A stretch of 64,000 bases of DNA from Trebonia sp963737285. Its GTDB lineage: Bacteria > Actinomycetota > Actinomycetes > Streptosporangiales > Streptosporangiaceae. The notes below the pieces were generated by a model. The model saw only the letters and a list, made by a program, of their open reading frames with translations, had not been told where the DNA came from and searched no databases. The position numbers were made by a program, and so were the translations under genes. How positions within the stretch are numbered: position 1 is the stretch's first letter; the number at the start of each line of letters is the position of its first letter. Location of the stretch: assembly GCA_963737285.1 (NCBI GenBank), contig CAVTRT010000002.1:1488001-1552000 (forward strand), given 5' to 3'. Of this stretch, positions 21,168 to 30,440 are shown one piece after another.

Positions 21168-21185
21168 CCGAAACAGTTGCCGAAA
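21168..21185. promoter_or_regulatory. CCGAAA half-sites between ATPase gene and xylB
   Basis: Two direct CCGAAA hexamers (21168-21173 and 21180-21185) are 12 bp apart, in the AT-rich divergent region. They match half of the CGAAA-N-TTTCG box found elsewhere in the locus. The weaker match makes regulation by the same LacI protein only a suggestion. Confidence 0.35.
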
Positions 21186-21262
21186 GTATAAATTATGATC
21201 ACCCGTCCCGGTCAAGGGAAACCAGAACCGGACGCGGCCGCGCACCCACGGAGGCTGGACCC

Positions 21263-22693
21263 ATGCTCGTCGCCGGCGTTGACTCCTCCACCCAGTCCAC
21301 GAAGGTCCTGCTCTGCCGTGCCGAGGACGGGATGATCGTGGCGCGGGCCGCCGCCCCGCACCCGGACGGAACGGAGTGCGACCCGGAGCACTGGTGGCAC
21401 GCGCTCAGTGATGCCGGGCGGGGCCTGCTTGAGCAGGCTGACGCGGTCGGGGTGGCGGCACAGCAGCACGGCATGATCGCGCTGGACTCCTCGGGCCGCG
21501 TGATCCGCCCGGCGATGCTGTGGAATGACGTGAAGTCCGCGCCGCAGGCAGCCATGCTGATCGACGAGCTTGGCGGGCCAGCGAAGTGGGCGGCACGCAC
21601 CGGGTCCGTGCCGACCATGTCGTTCACCGTGACCAAGCTGCGTTGGCTGGCCGAGAACGAGCCGGCGAACGCGGAGCGAACGCGCCGGGTGCTGCTGCCG
21701 CACGACTGGCTGACCTGGCGGCTGGCCGGAGGCGGGCCCGGATCTGAAGTGCTGCCCGCCACCGATCGCGGTGACGCGTCCGGGACCGGCTATTTCTCCC
21801 CCGCCGATGGCACCTGGCTCCCGGACCTCGCCCAGCTGGCGCTCGGCCACCTGCCGGACCTCCCCCGGCTGTCCGAGTCGTCTGCGGTCGTCGGGCGCAC
21901 CGCCTGGGGCGCGGCGGTTTCCGCTGGGACCGGCGACAACATGGGCGCGGCCCTGGGGCTTGGACTCGGCGAGGGCGACGTGGCCGTGTCGATCGGAACG
22001 TCGGGCACCGCCTACCTGGTCTCCCCGAGACCGGCGGCCGACCCGTCAGGGGCGGTCTGCGGCTTCTCAGACGCAACCGGGCATTTCCTGCCGCTAGTGT
22101 GCACGGTGAACGCGGCACGCGTGCTTGACGTCACCGCGCGGATGCTCGGAACCGACGCGGCCGGCCTATCCGGCCTGGCCCTGTCCGCCAGCCCGGGTGC
22201 CGGGGGACTGGCGTTCCTGCCTTACCTAGACGGCGAGCGGACCCCGAACCGGCCCGCCGCCAACGGCGTGCTGCGCGGCCTGACCACGTGCAACGCGACT
22301 CCGCAGAACCTGGCGAGGGCCGCCGTCGAGGCCGTGCTTTGCTCACTAGCCGACGCGATCGACCATGTGACGGCGCGCACTGGAGTCGCCCCGAGGAAGA
22401 TCGTGCTGATCGGCGGCGCAGCCCGGTCGCAGGCGATCAGACGGGTCGCGCCGGCGATCTTCGGCATTCCCGTCACCGTCCCTGAGCCAGCCGAGGACGT
22501 CGCGCTGGGCGCTGCCCGGCAGGCCGCCTGGGCGCTCGCCACCGCCTCCGGCACATCCATCTCGGGCAGCAGCGCGTCCGAGCCTCCCGCTTGGCCCGCC
22601 CGCCCGTCCACGACGTACGCGGCGCCCCCACTTCCTCATGTCAGGGAGCAGTACTCCTCCCTCCGCGACGACGCGGCAGCCTGGCAGCTCTAA
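21263..22693 (+). CDS. xylB: Xylulokinase
   Basis: A 476-residue FGGY carbohydrate kinase. It starts LVAGVDSSTQSTKVLLC (phosphate 1 motif). QQHGMIALDSSGRVIRPAMLWND is characteristic of xylulokinases, followed by GTGDNMGAALGLG, VSIGTSGTAYLVS and the adenosine motif IVLIGGAARSQAIRR. It phosphorylates D-xylulose to xylulose 5-phosphate for the pentose phosphate pathway. CACGGAGG lies 7 nt before the ATG. It faces away from the MsiK-like ATPase gene and leads into an unusual 33-bp repeat array rather than an obvious terminator. Confidence 0.92.
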   Translation: MLVAGVDSSTQSTKVLLCRAEDGMIVARAAAPHPDGTECDPEHWWHALSDAGRGLLEQADAVGVAAQQHGMIALDSSGRVIRPAMLWNDVKSAPQAAMLIDELGGPAKWAARTGSVPTMSFTVTKLRWLAENEPANAERTRRVLLPHDWLTWRLAGGGPGSEVLPATDRGDASGTGYFSPADGTWLPDLAQLALGHLPDLPRLSESSAVVGRTAWGAAVSAGTGDNMGAALGLGLGEGDVAVSIGTSGTAYLVSPRPAADPSGAVCGFSDATGHFLPLVCTVNAARVLDVTARMLGTDAAGLSGLALSASPGAGGLAFLPYLDGERTPNRPAANGVLRGLTTCNATPQNLARAAVEAVLCSLADAIDHVTARTGVAPRKIVLIGGAARSQAIRRVAPAIFGIPVTVPEPAEDVALGAARQAAWALATASGTSISGSSASEPPAWPARPSTTYAAPPLPHVREQYSSLRDDAAAWQL

Positions 22694-22886
22694 CTCGACG
22701 CCGCCACCGAGCCACAACCGTCAGGACTCGACGCCGCCACCGACTCGAATCCGTCAGGACTCGACGCCGCCACCGACTCGAATCCGTCAGGACTCGACGC
22801 CGCCGTCGCATGGGCTAAAGCAGCACGACTGCGCCAGCGAGCCCGGACCGTTGCAACACGACAGCGCCAGCGAGCCGCAACCGGTC
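22694..22886 (+). repeat. 33-bp repeat array downstream of xylB
   Basis: Three full copies and one partial copy of a 33-bp unit (starts at 22694, 22727, 22760 and 22793) begin CTCGACGCCGCCACCGA. They are followed by two diverged 33-bp units of a second type containing GCGCCAGCGAGCC. The 11-codon period gives open frames, but no start, motif or codon pattern supports translation. The array starts two bases after the region encoding the last xylB residue. Confidence 0.8.
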
Positions 22887-22997
22887 ATGAGTCGGGCACG
22901 CCACCGAGTCCGCCCGCGACGCGAGTGCATCCGTGCAAGCCAGCGCTGTCGCTGATGTCGCACGTGGGGCGCGTCAGATAGGTTCCGACACCAGTTT

Positions 22998-23008
22998 CGG
23001 AAATTTCG
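22998..23008. promoter_or_regulatory. Xylan box, imperfect (CGGAAATTTCG)
   Basis: CGGAAATTTCG contains the perfect palindrome GAAATTTC and differs by one base and spacing from the CGAAA-N-TTTCG box. It lies about 180 bp upstream of the GH10 xylanase start in the same intergenic region as two better boxes. Confidence 0.4.
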
Positions 23009-23126
23009 ATGCACAGCAGTCCCACTCGGCAACAAGAATAACGGCAATAACAAATAGTCCGCATAAATAGCCTATTGACATGCCGTGTCGGCGCAATTAC
23101 GTTGCCTTCATCCGATAAATTCGTTC

Positions 23127-23157
23127 CGAAACTTTCGCAAACGGGCGAAATCTTTCG
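23127..23157. promoter_or_regulatory. Paired xylan boxes before the GH10 gene
   Basis: Two palindromes occur: CGAAACTTTCG at 23127-23137 (5-bp arms, 1-bp centre) and CGAAATCTTTCG at 23146-23157 (2-bp centre). They lie 28-58 bp upstream of the xylanase ATG, where a LacI repressor would block RNA polymerase. The first is identical to the core of the box before the LacI gene at 29314-29328. Confidence 0.7.
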
Positions 23158-23184
23158 GGCGGGCGGGAGGCGACCACATTGGAT

Positions 23185-24405
23185 ATGAGACGCCGTTCTT
23201 TCTTGGCGGCTGGAGCGGCTGGAGCGGCTGGAGCGGTAGGCGCCGCAGGCGCGGCCGGGGCGGCAGGCCTCCTTGGCGGGGCGGGCACGGCCGACGCCGC
23301 GACTAGGACCCAATTCCGGGGACCGGCCTTCCTCAACGAGGACGCGCCGCTGCGCGACCTCGCCGCGAAGATCGGCCTGCGCATCGGCAGTGCCATCATT
23401 CCCCAGGACATCGACACCCCGACGTGGAACGCCATCGCAGCCAGTCAGTTCGATGTCTACACTCCGGGCAACGAGATGAAGTGGCAGGTCGTTGAGCCTG
23501 AAGAGGGCGTCTTCGACTGGACCGGGGCGGACAACCTCGTCGACTTCGCCGACGGCAACGGCGCGCTCGTCCGGGGGCACACGCTGTGCTGGCATAACCA
23601 GCTCCCCAACTGGCTGCTCGCCAACGTGGCAGCGGGCGACTACACGCAGACCCAGCTGCTGGACCTGCTGCAGCAGCACATCTTTACCGAGGTCGGCCGC
23701 TACCGCGGCCGGATCTGGCAATGGGACGTCTGCAACGAGTTCTTCCTTGACGCCGACCCGTCGGGGATTGACCCCAATAACTGGTGGATCGTCAACGCCG
23801 GACCCGAGATCATACCGCTGGCGTTCCGGTGGGCACACGAAGCCGACCCGCGCGCGCTGCTCTTCTACAACGACTACAACATCGGCGGCGAGGACGGCAC
23901 GAACGCCAAGAGCGATGCCGTTTACGCCTATGCCCAGCAGCTTCTGGGTGATGGCATCCCAATCAATGGCATCGGCAATCAGGGCCACCTCGATACCCAG
24001 TACGGCTGGGACCCGCAATTGCTGCGCCAGGACCTGGAGCGGTACGTCAGCCTCGGCCTCAAGGTCGCGATCACTGAGGCTGACGTGCGCACCTTCGTCA
24101 ACAACGCCGCCGACCAGGTGCCGACCGACAACCTGGCCCTGTTCGCCCACCCCTTCGAGTACGCCGAGATGCTCAAGGCCGTCCTGGCGGTCCCCGAGGC
24201 CATCTCGTTCACCGTGTGGGGGTTCACCGACTCGGACTCGTGGGTGCCTGGCACCTTCACCGGTGAGGGCTACGCGGGGATCTACGACGTGAACCAGAAC
24301 CCCAAGCAGGCCTACTACTCGCTGCAGTCCGAACTGGCCATCGGGGCCCGCGGCGCCCCGCGCCGGGTGCGGACCTACACTCCCCCGATCACCAAGCCGA
24401 TCTAG
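23185..24405 (+). CDS. Secreted GH10 endo-1,4-beta-xylanase
   Basis: A protein of about 406 residues. MRRRSFLAAG followed by a long Ala/Gly-rich hydrophobic stretch is a twin-arginine-type signal; cleavage probably falls near GTADAATRT. The GH10 barrel shows GNEMKWQVVEP, the substrate-binding GHTLCWHNQLPNWL, the acid/base glutamate in WDVCNEFF (E185) and the nucleophile in ITEADV (E298). It ends ISFTVWGFTDSDSWVPG and needs no carbohydrate-binding module. It should cut xylan outside the cell and supply xylo-oligosaccharides to the adjacent importer. An in-frame TTG two codons upstream is possible. Two CGAAA-N-TTTCG boxes precede it. Confidence 0.93.
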   Translation: MRRRSFLAAGAAGAAGAVGAAGAAGAAGLLGGAGTADAATRTQFRGPAFLNEDAPLRDLAAKIGLRIGSAIIPQDIDTPTWNAIAASQFDVYTPGNEMKWQVVEPEEGVFDWTGADNLVDFADGNGALVRGHTLCWHNQLPNWLLANVAAGDYTQTQLLDLLQQHIFTEVGRYRGRIWQWDVCNEFFLDADPSGIDPNNWWIVNAGPEIIPLAFRWAHEADPRALLFYNDYNIGGEDGTNAKSDAVYAYAQQLLGDGIPINGIGNQGHLDTQYGWDPQLLRQDLERYVSLGLKVAITEADVRTFVNNAADQVPTDNLALFAHPFEYAEMLKAVLAVPEAISFTVWGFTDSDSWVPGTFTGEGYAGIYDVNQNPKQAYYSLQSELAIGARGAPRRVRTYTPPITKPI

Positions 24406-24454
24406 CCTGGGGGGACGCCCCCCAGGACCCCGCCTAAGGGGGAGACCCCTTAGG
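24406..24454. terminator. Two tandem hairpins after the xylanase gene
   Basis: CCTGGGGGG-ACG-CCCCCCAGG (24406-24426) and CCTAAGGGG-GAGA-CCCCTTAGG (24433-24454) are both perfect 9-bp stems directly after the GH10 stop. Neither has a T-run, as is common in high-GC actinomycetes. Confidence 0.75.
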
Positions 24455-24527
24455 CCCCCATCCCGGGGAACCCGCACAAACCGCGCGGGAACCCACACAA
24501 GCCGCGGGCCCCGGGCTACCCGCAGGT

Positions 24528-24555
24528 GCCGGGCTGGGAGCAACCCCAGCCCGGC
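24528..24555 (-). terminator. Terminator after xylA
   Basis: GCCGGGCTGGG and CCCAGCCCGGC form an 11-bp perfect stem over a 6-nt loop. It starts 9 bp beyond the xylA stop codon in the leftward transcript. Confidence 0.7.
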
Positions 24556-24563
24556 TGGCGCCT

Positions 24564-25727
24564 TTACCTCACGCCGTACAGGTGCTCCAAGGCCAGCTGG
24601 TCAAGGTGCTCGTAGGCCATGCCGCGGGCACCGAGAACGTCGGCGTCCACGGTCAGCTCGCGGACGTCGCGCCAGGTCTCGCCGGGCGCCAGCGTCGGCT
24701 CAGCCAGCTCCGCGACCCGGGCGGCCTCGAAGGCCGCCTGGACCTCGGGGTCAGCGCGGAACGCCAGTGCCTTCTCGCGCAAGATGAGGTAGTTGCGCAT
24801 GCAGGCGGCGGCGGACACCCACACGCCCTCGTCGTCCTCGGTGCGCGGCGGCTTGTAGTCGAAGTGGACCGGCCCCGCGTAGCCACCTTGCAGCAGCGTG
24901 TCGACCACCCAGAACGCGCCGCGCCCGTTCCCGGCACCGAACCGCAGGTCCTGGTCGTAGCGCGGGCCGTTCTGCCCGTTCAGGTCGATGTGGTAGAGCT
25001 TGCCGTGCCACAGCGCCTGCGCGATCGCGTGGGCGTAGTTCAGGCCGGACATCTCCTCGTGCCCGACCTCAGGGTTGACCCCGACGAGCTCCGGGTGCTC
25101 GAGCTCGTTAATGAACGCGATCGCGTGCCCCAGCGTCGGCAGCAGGATGTCCCCGCGCGGCTCGTTCGGCTTTGGCTCGATAGCGAACCGGATGTCGTAG
25201 CCCTGGTCAATCACATACTGGGACACAACGTTAAGTCCCTCGGCGTACCGGTCAAGCGCGGCGCGAACGTCCTTTGCCGCCCCTGACTCGGCGCCCTCAC
25301 GGCCGCCCCAGAACACGTAGACCTTCGCGCCCAGCTCGGCGGCCAGGTCGAGGTTGCGCATGACCTTGGCGAGCGCGAACCGGCGCACCTGCCGCTCGTT
25401 GGCGGTGAACGCACCGTCCTTGAACATCGGGTGGCCGAACAGGTTGGTCGTCGCCGTCGTAACGACGAGCCCGGTCTCCTCAAGCGCCTTGCGAAATGCC
25501 GAGATCTTCTCCTCCCGCTCCGCCGCAGAGGCGGCGAAATCGAACACGTCATTGTCGTGGAAGTTGACCCCGTAAGCGCCAAGCTCCGCGAGCTTGCGCA
25601 CTGCCCGGTCGGCGGGCATCGGTGGCCGCACCGCCGTGCCGAACACGTCCGTGCCTTGCCACCCAACCGTCCAGATGCCGAACGAGAAGTGATCGCCTCG
25701 TGTGGGGATGTACTTATCCGCAGTCAT
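24564..25727 (-). CDS. xylA: Xylose isomerase
   Basis: A 387-residue class I (actinobacterial) xylose isomerase. It begins with FGIWTVGWQGTDVFG. The catalytic histidine motif is VNFHDND, followed by ATTNLFGHPMFKDGAFTAN, the metal-binding AIEPKPNEPRGD, VNPEVGHEEM and YHIDLNGQNGPRYDQD. It interconverts D-xylose and D-xylulose with two divalent metals. It is the last gene of a leftward operon (binding protein, two permeases, xylA) 63 bp after the second permease, and supplies the substrate of XylB encoded at 21263. Confidence 0.95.
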   Translation of the reverse strand: MTADKYIPTRGDHFSFGIWTVGWQGTDVFGTAVRPPMPADRAVRKLAELGAYGVNFHDNDVFDFAASAAEREEKISAFRKALEETGLVVTTATTNLFGHPMFKDGAFTANERQVRRFALAKVMRNLDLAAELGAKVYVFWGGREGAESGAAKDVRAALDRYAEGLNVVSQYVIDQGYDIRFAIEPKPNEPRGDILLPTLGHAIAFINELEHPELVGVNPEVGHEEMSGLNYAHAIAQALWHGKLYHIDLNGQNGPRYDQDLRFGAGNGRGAFWVVDTLLQGGYAGPVHFDYKPPRTEDDEGVWVSAAACMRNYLILREKALAFRADPEVQAAFEAARVAELAEPTLAPGETWRDVRELTVDADVLGARGMAYEHLDQLALEHLYGVR

Positions 25728-25790
25728 CGCTGACTCCCTTCCGTGTATACCTCTATCCCTGTCCCCGCGCGGCTGCGCGGGGCAGGGGAC

Positions 25791-26663
25791 TCAGCCCTTC
25801 ACTGCGCCAGACGCGCCGGCGACCAGGTACCGCTGGGCAAACACGAACACGCCCAGCGCGGGCAGCATCGCCATCGCCGTGAACGCCATAATGCCGGCGT
25901 CGTTCTGCGAGTACTGCGTCTGGAACGTGTAGGTGCCCAGCGGCAAGGTGAAGTGCGTCGACGTCTGTAGCACCAGGAGCGGCAGCAGGTACTGGTTCCA
26001 GCTGGTCACGAACGCCAGCAGCCCGACCGTGATCAGGGCCGGCTTGGCCAGCGGGAGCAGGATCTGCACGAAGAACCGGAACCGGCCCGCCCCGTCCACC
26101 AGCGCGGCGTCCTGCAGTTCGCTAGGGATAGCGCGCAGGAAGGGGCGCAAGATGATCATGGTGATCGGCAGCGCGAACGCCGCCTCCGGGATCGCCACGC
26201 CGAACTGGTTGTCCAGCAGGCCCAGTCGCTGCAGCAGCAGGTACAGCGGCAGCGCCCCCACGACGATCGGGAACAACAGGCCCGACACGAACACGGTGTA
26301 GAAGAACTCCCGGCCCTTGAACTCATATTGGGACAGCGCCAGCGCCGCCATCGACCCGAGGACCAGGGTCAGTGCGGTCGCGACCGCACTGATCAGCAGG
26401 CTGTTCCCGAGAAACTGCCAAAACGGAGCCGTCGTCAAGATGGAGGTGTAGTTCCCCGCCACCCACGGGTGCGGCCAGCCGGCCGGCGAGTTGTTGATGT
26501 CGGCGTTGGTGCGGAAGCCGTCCACCACGACGAACAGCAGCGGCACGATGGTGAGCCCGCAGGCCACGATGGCCACCAGGTAGGTGGCCGGCATGACCGT
26601 CCACCGGCGCAGCGCGTACCTGCCCGCGTAGTCGGGGGTCCCGGTTTGCGTGATTGCCGCCAT
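25791..26663 (-). CDS. Sugar ABC transporter permease, MalG type
   Basis: A 290-residue inner-membrane permease with six predicted membrane segments. The EAA-type loop is RAIPSELQDAALVDGAGRFRFFVQILLPLAKPALI, in which DAALVDGA is the ATPase contact. The N-terminus is MPATYLVAIVACGLTIVPLLFVV. It pairs with the permease 3 bp upstream (26667-27641). In context it imports xylo-oligosaccharides or xylobiose, energised by a separate ATPase. Confidence 0.9.
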   Translation of the reverse strand: MAAITQTGTPDYAGRYALRRWTVMPATYLVAIVACGLTIVPLLFVVVDGFRTNADINNSPAGWPHPWVAGNYTSILTTAPFWQFLGNSLLISAVATALTLVLGSMAALALSQYEFKGREFFYTVFVSGLLFPIVVGALPLYLLLQRLGLLDNQFGVAIPEAAFALPITMIILRPFLRAIPSELQDAALVDGAGRFRFFVQILLPLAKPALITVGLLAFVTSWNQYLLPLLVLQTSTHFTLPLGTYTFQTQYSQNDAGIMAFTAMAMLPALGVFVFAQRYLVAGASGAVKG

Positions 26664-26666
26664 GAG

Positions 26667-27641
26667 TTACCCCACCGCCCTGGTCAGCGCGCCCCGCGTG
26701 TCTCGGCGCAGCGCGAACCGCTGGTAGACGAGCGCGAACACGAAGCAAAAGGCGAACAAGATCACGGCGATCGTCGCGGCGAAGCCGAAGTCCGTGCTCT
26801 GCACGCCCTGAAGGTACATGTACGTGGCGATCGTGCCCGAGGAGTTCGCCGGGCCGCCCTCGGTCAGGATCCAGACGATGTCGAAGATCTGCAGCGAGCC
26901 GATCACCGTGATGAAGCCCCAGATCCGGATGGTCGGGGCCAGCAGTGGCAGCGTGATGCGCCGGGTGACCTGCCACGGGCTGGCGCCGTCGATGGCGGCG
27001 GCCTCCTTCAGCTCATTCGGGACGCCCTGCAGCCCGGCCAGCAGCAGCACGATGCCGAAGCCGAGGTACTGCCAGGTCAGCACCACGAAGTTAGTCCACA
27101 GCACGATGTGGACGTTGGCGAGCCAGAGCTGGACCAGGCCGCCCAGGCCGAGCGCCTTGAACACCTGGTCCATGAAGCCGCCCGGCGCCAGGATCAGCGA
27201 CCACATGACCCCGGTGACCGCCGGGGGCAGCACGTAGGGCGCGAAGACCACCGTTCGCAGGAACGCCCGGCCGAAGAACTTGCGATTCAGCAGCAGGGCG
27301 ATGCCAATGGACAGCGGCCCCTGGATGACCACCGATGCCACGGTCAGGATCAGCGTGTGCTCGATCGCCTGGATGAAGGCCGGGTCATTGAACGCGTAGC
27401 TATAGTTCTTGAACCCAATGTAGTCGTTCAGCGGCCCGTAGCCCGACCAGTTGTAGAAGCTGTAGTAGGCCGCGATGACGATAGGAATGAAGACGAAGCC
27501 CACGAACAGCACCAGGCCGGGCGCCAGCAGGATCGTGAGCTCGGTGTTCTTGCGCAGCTTCGGGCCGCGCCACCACGGGGCGCGAAGCTGCCCAGCCGCG
27601 GCGGAGTTCTCCGCCGCGGCTGGGCCGACGCCCGGCTTCAA
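26667..27641 (-). CDS. Sugar ABC transporter permease, MalF type
   Basis: A 324-residue permease with about six membrane segments. LLAPGLVLFVGFVFIPIVIAAYYSFYNWSGYG is typical of the MalF/LacF N-terminus, and the EAA loop is VPNELKEAAAIDGASPWQVTRRITLPLL. It lies between the binding-protein gene (21 bp upstream) and the MalG-type permease. It is the second subunit of the predicted xylo-oligosaccharide importer. Confidence 0.9.
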   Translation of the reverse strand: MKPGVGPAAAENSAAAGQLRAPWWRGPKLRKNTELTILLAPGLVLFVGFVFIPIVIAAYYSFYNWSGYGPLNDYIGFKNYSYAFNDPAFIQAIEHTLILTVASVVIQGPLSIGIALLLNRKFFGRAFLRTVVFAPYVLPPAVTGVMWSLILAPGGFMDQVFKALGLGGLVQLWLANVHIVLWTNFVVLTWQYLGFGIVLLLAGLQGVPNELKEAAAIDGASPWQVTRRITLPLLAPTIRIWGFITVIGSLQIFDIVWILTEGGPANSSGTIATYMYLQGVQSTDFGFAATIAVILFAFCFVFALVYQRFALRRDTRGALTRAVG

Positions 27642-27662
27642 TCGCCGTGCTTCGACTCATGA

Positions 27663-28977
27663 TCAGGGTGTCTGGGGCGAGTTAGCGATGGCGGCCGCGG
27701 TGCTGGCGTTCGGGCTGGAGAAGTAGTTCGCGATCGCCGTGTCGAGGTTCTGGCCCGGCTTGGTCGGCAGCGCCGTGTCGAAGTAAAGCTCCTCGTACGA
27801 GGCGGTCTTGAAGTAGGCCGCTGCGGTCTGGGTCGCGGGCAGCGTGATAGCGCTGGCCTCGGACGTGAGGACCGGCTCGCCGGTCTGGCCCGGGCCGACA
27901 ATCTGTGCCTGGACCGACGCGGAGTCGAGGTACTGCAGGAACTCGGCGCAGGCCTGGGCCTGCTGCTGGGTGCCGGTGCAGGAGTAGCCGTCACCGCCGC
28001 CGAGGACCGCGGTCTGCGAGCCCGGCCGTGCCCGGCGTCTGCGGGAAGGGGAACCAGCCGAGCTCGCTGCTGAGGTTCTTGTTGGTGGAGACGCCTTCCA
28101 TGACCGACGGGTCCCAGTCGCCCTGGAGCTCCATCGCGGCCTTGCCGGAGGCGACCATGCCGGCCGAGCTGCCCGCGCCCTGCTGGGAGGAGGTGCCGAG
28201 GAAGCCGGTCTGGAACGGGTTGGTCTTCAGGAACGTCGCGAGGTCCGTACTCGCCTGGCCGTAGCACGAGGCACTGAAGCTCTCGCTCTTGATGGCCGAG
28301 GTAACGGTCGACTGCGGGCAGTCGCGCAGCGCGAAGTACTCCCACCAGAACGCGTCCGGCCAGCGGTCCTTGCTGCCGACCGCGATCGGCGCGTAGCCGG
28401 CGGCGCGCAGCTTGGCGTCGTCGGACTCGAGCTGGGCGAGGGTGGTGGGCACCGTGATGCCGACCTTTTGGAAGATGTCCTTGCGGTACCAGAAGCCCAC
28501 GACGTGGAGGTCGACCGGCACGCCGTACTGCTGGCCGTTCGCCTGCCAGCCGGCGGCGCCGGAGACGCTGCCGATCCAGCTGGAGACATCGGAGGTGATG
28601 TTGTCGACCTTGCCCGACGTAACCTGCTGGCCGAGGACGCCGCCACCCCACTGCTGGTAGATGTTGGGCGGGTTGTTGCCCTCGAGAGCGAGCGGGATCT
28701 TGGTGTCCTGGAGGAGCTCGTTCTGGATTGGCACGTTCGTGATCTTGATGTTCGGGTGCTGGGCTTCGAAGCCCTTGATAGCGCTCTCATAGATGCCCAG
28801 CAAAGGCTGGTTCGTGGCGTTGTTCCACCACGTCAGCGTGACGCTGGAACTGGAACTGGAACTACCAGCGCTGGAACCACTGCTGCTGCTCGTTGCGCCG
28901 CCGCTGCTGCAGGCGGCGAGCACAAGGCTGGTGGCTGCCGCAGCCACGACGGCCGCAACAACCCGTCTTTTCATCAT
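27663..28977 (-). pseudogene. Sugar-binding lipoprotein of the ABC importer, frameshifted
   Basis: An extracellular solute-binding protein of family 1. The signal peptide ends in lipobox LAACSSGG, followed by a serine-rich tether and VTLTWWNNATNQP, then IYQQWGGGVLGQQV and GKAAMELQGDWDP. At about 28018-28024 the frame ends in GLADRGPRRR. One base out of frame the expected C-terminal part continues (SQTAVLGGGDGYSCTGTQ ... AIANSPQTP) to a stop at 27663. Deleting one base restores about 437 residues. It is first in the transporter/xylA operon with CGAAA boxes upstream. The break looks like a sequencing artefact. Confidence 0.82.
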
Positions 28978-29057
28978 TGAATGCTCATCTCCCCGGGGGG
29001 TAACGGCCTGAGCTGGACCGGCCAGGGTGAGTCCTCTCCGGACCAGCCGAGATCTGC

Positions 29058-29068
29058 CGAAAGTTTCT
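29058..29068. promoter_or_regulatory. Xylan box before the importer operon
   Basis: CGAAAGTTTCT matches CGAAA-N-TTTCG at 10 of 11 positions and is followed by a lone TTTCG at 29077. It lies about 80 bp upstream of the binding-protein start codon and so could control the leftward transporter operon. Confidence 0.5.
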
Positions 29069-29313
29069 GGAGCTACTTTCGATGGTGCCGTCATCGTAAG
29101 TTCGCACTCGGTCAAGGTCAACCCCTGGTTGCCACGTCGTTACCGACAATTTCGCCGACCGCGCCGATACCGTGCCAAAACAGTGCACAAGCAGCCAAAA
29201 CCCATGCGCGGCTTGGGACGGACAACGGCGAAACAGCGGTGCGGAGATTCCCTAGACCACCCGTTTAACGTACGATGCATGATGAGCGGCGCGACCTCCT
29301 GGACTGCGCCGCA

Positions 29314-29328
29314 TCCGAAACTTTCGGA
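29314..29328. promoter_or_regulatory. Perfect xylan box before the LacI regulator
   Basis: TCCGAAACTTTCGGA is a perfect 15-bp palindrome centred on 29321, about 100 bp upstream of the LacI start. Its core equals the box before the GH10 gene. It is the best candidate operator for autoregulation. Confidence 0.7.
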
Positions 29329-29424
29329 AATCTGTCGGGAGTATCTCGCAGGAAGGTGGGGCCTGTGCGCCCTCAGGACGACCCAGTTGCGCGGCAGGAT
29401 CGGGCCATCCGGGATGGCAGCCGC

Positions 29425-30439
29425 ATGCTGGAGCGCAAGACCACGCTCGCGGCGATCGCCGCGAGAGGCCGGCGTCTCGCTGCCTACCGTGTCCAAGGTC
29501 GTCAACGGCCGCCCGGATGTCGCGCCAGAAACGCGCGCCCGGGTGGAGCGCCTCCTCGACGCCTACAATTACGCCCGGCCCGGCCCCCGGCGGCACCGCC
29601 GTGCGGGCCTCATCGATCTTGTGCTAGCCGGCCTGGATAGCCCCTGGGCGGTGGAGATCCTGCGCGGCGTCGAGGAATGGGGCGCAGTGCATGAGACAGG
29701 GGTCGCGGTGTCCTCCGTCCGGCACGGGAACGCCCGCCCGGCGAGCTGGACCTCCGCTGTTGCCAGCCACGACTCCGGTGGCGTCATCTTGGTGACCTCC
29801 CACCTGACCGAGGATCACGTCAGCCAGCTGCGCAGCGCCGCCATCCCGCTGGTCGTGATCGACCCGGCCAACGCCCCGCCCGCCGACATCCCGAGCGTCG
29901 GCGCCACGAACTGGGCGGGCGGCATCGCCGCTACCGAGCACCTGCTGAACCTGGGGCACCGCCGGATCGCGGCGATCACCGGACCCTCCGACATGCTGTG
30001 CAGCCTGGCTCGCCTCGATGGGTACCGGTCGGCGCTTGACCGGGCGGGGATCGGGTACGACCCGACGCTGGTTCGTTATGGCGACTTCGCGCATGAGGGA
30101 GGATTCGCCAGAGCCGCCGAGCTGCTCGATGTAGCGGAGCCGCCGACCGCGATCTTCGCCGGCAGCGACCAGCAGGCGTTCGGCGTCTATGAGGCCGCGC
30201 GCCTGCGCGGCCTGCGGGTACCTCAGGACATCAGCGTCGTCGGCTTCGACGACCTGCCGGTAACGCGCTGGGCCTCTCCCCCGATCACGACCGTGCGGCA
30301 GCCGCTGACCGAGATGGGCAGCGTCGCCGCCGGGATGCTTGGCGACCTCATTGACGGCAAGCCTCTGCCGTCGACTCGGGTGGAACTGGCCACCGAACTC
30401 ATTGTGCGGGAGTCGACGGCGGCTCCCAGAAGGAACTGA
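29425..30439 (+). pseudogene. LacI-family transcriptional regulator of the xylan locus, frameshifted
   Basis: The helix-turn-helix starts MLERKTTLAAIA, and after an indel at about 29463-29466 continues EAGVSLPTVSKVVNGRPDVAPET, the LacI recognition and hinge region. The ligand-binding domain includes GLIDLVLAGLDSPW, GGVILVTSHL, AATEHLLNLGHRRIAAITGP, PTAIFAGSDQQAFGVYEAA and ISVVGFDDLPVTRWASPPITTVRQP. It should repress the xylan/xylose genes and be released by a xylose-derived sugar. It lies 1 bp upstream of the GH3 gene, so the two are co-transcribed. The break disrupts the DNA-binding domain as written; sequencing error is likely. Confidence 0.85.
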
Positions 30440-30440
30440 C

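Noticed and set aside
22694..22826. Possible CRISPR array (33-bp regularly spaced repeats)
   Set aside because: The units are contiguous with no unique spacers and no cas genes are nearby; this is a tandem repeat.
22885..24543. 552-codon open frame on the minus strand across the xylanase gene
   Set aside because: It lies antisense to a clear GH10 enzyme and has no motifs; long antisense frames are expected at this GC content.
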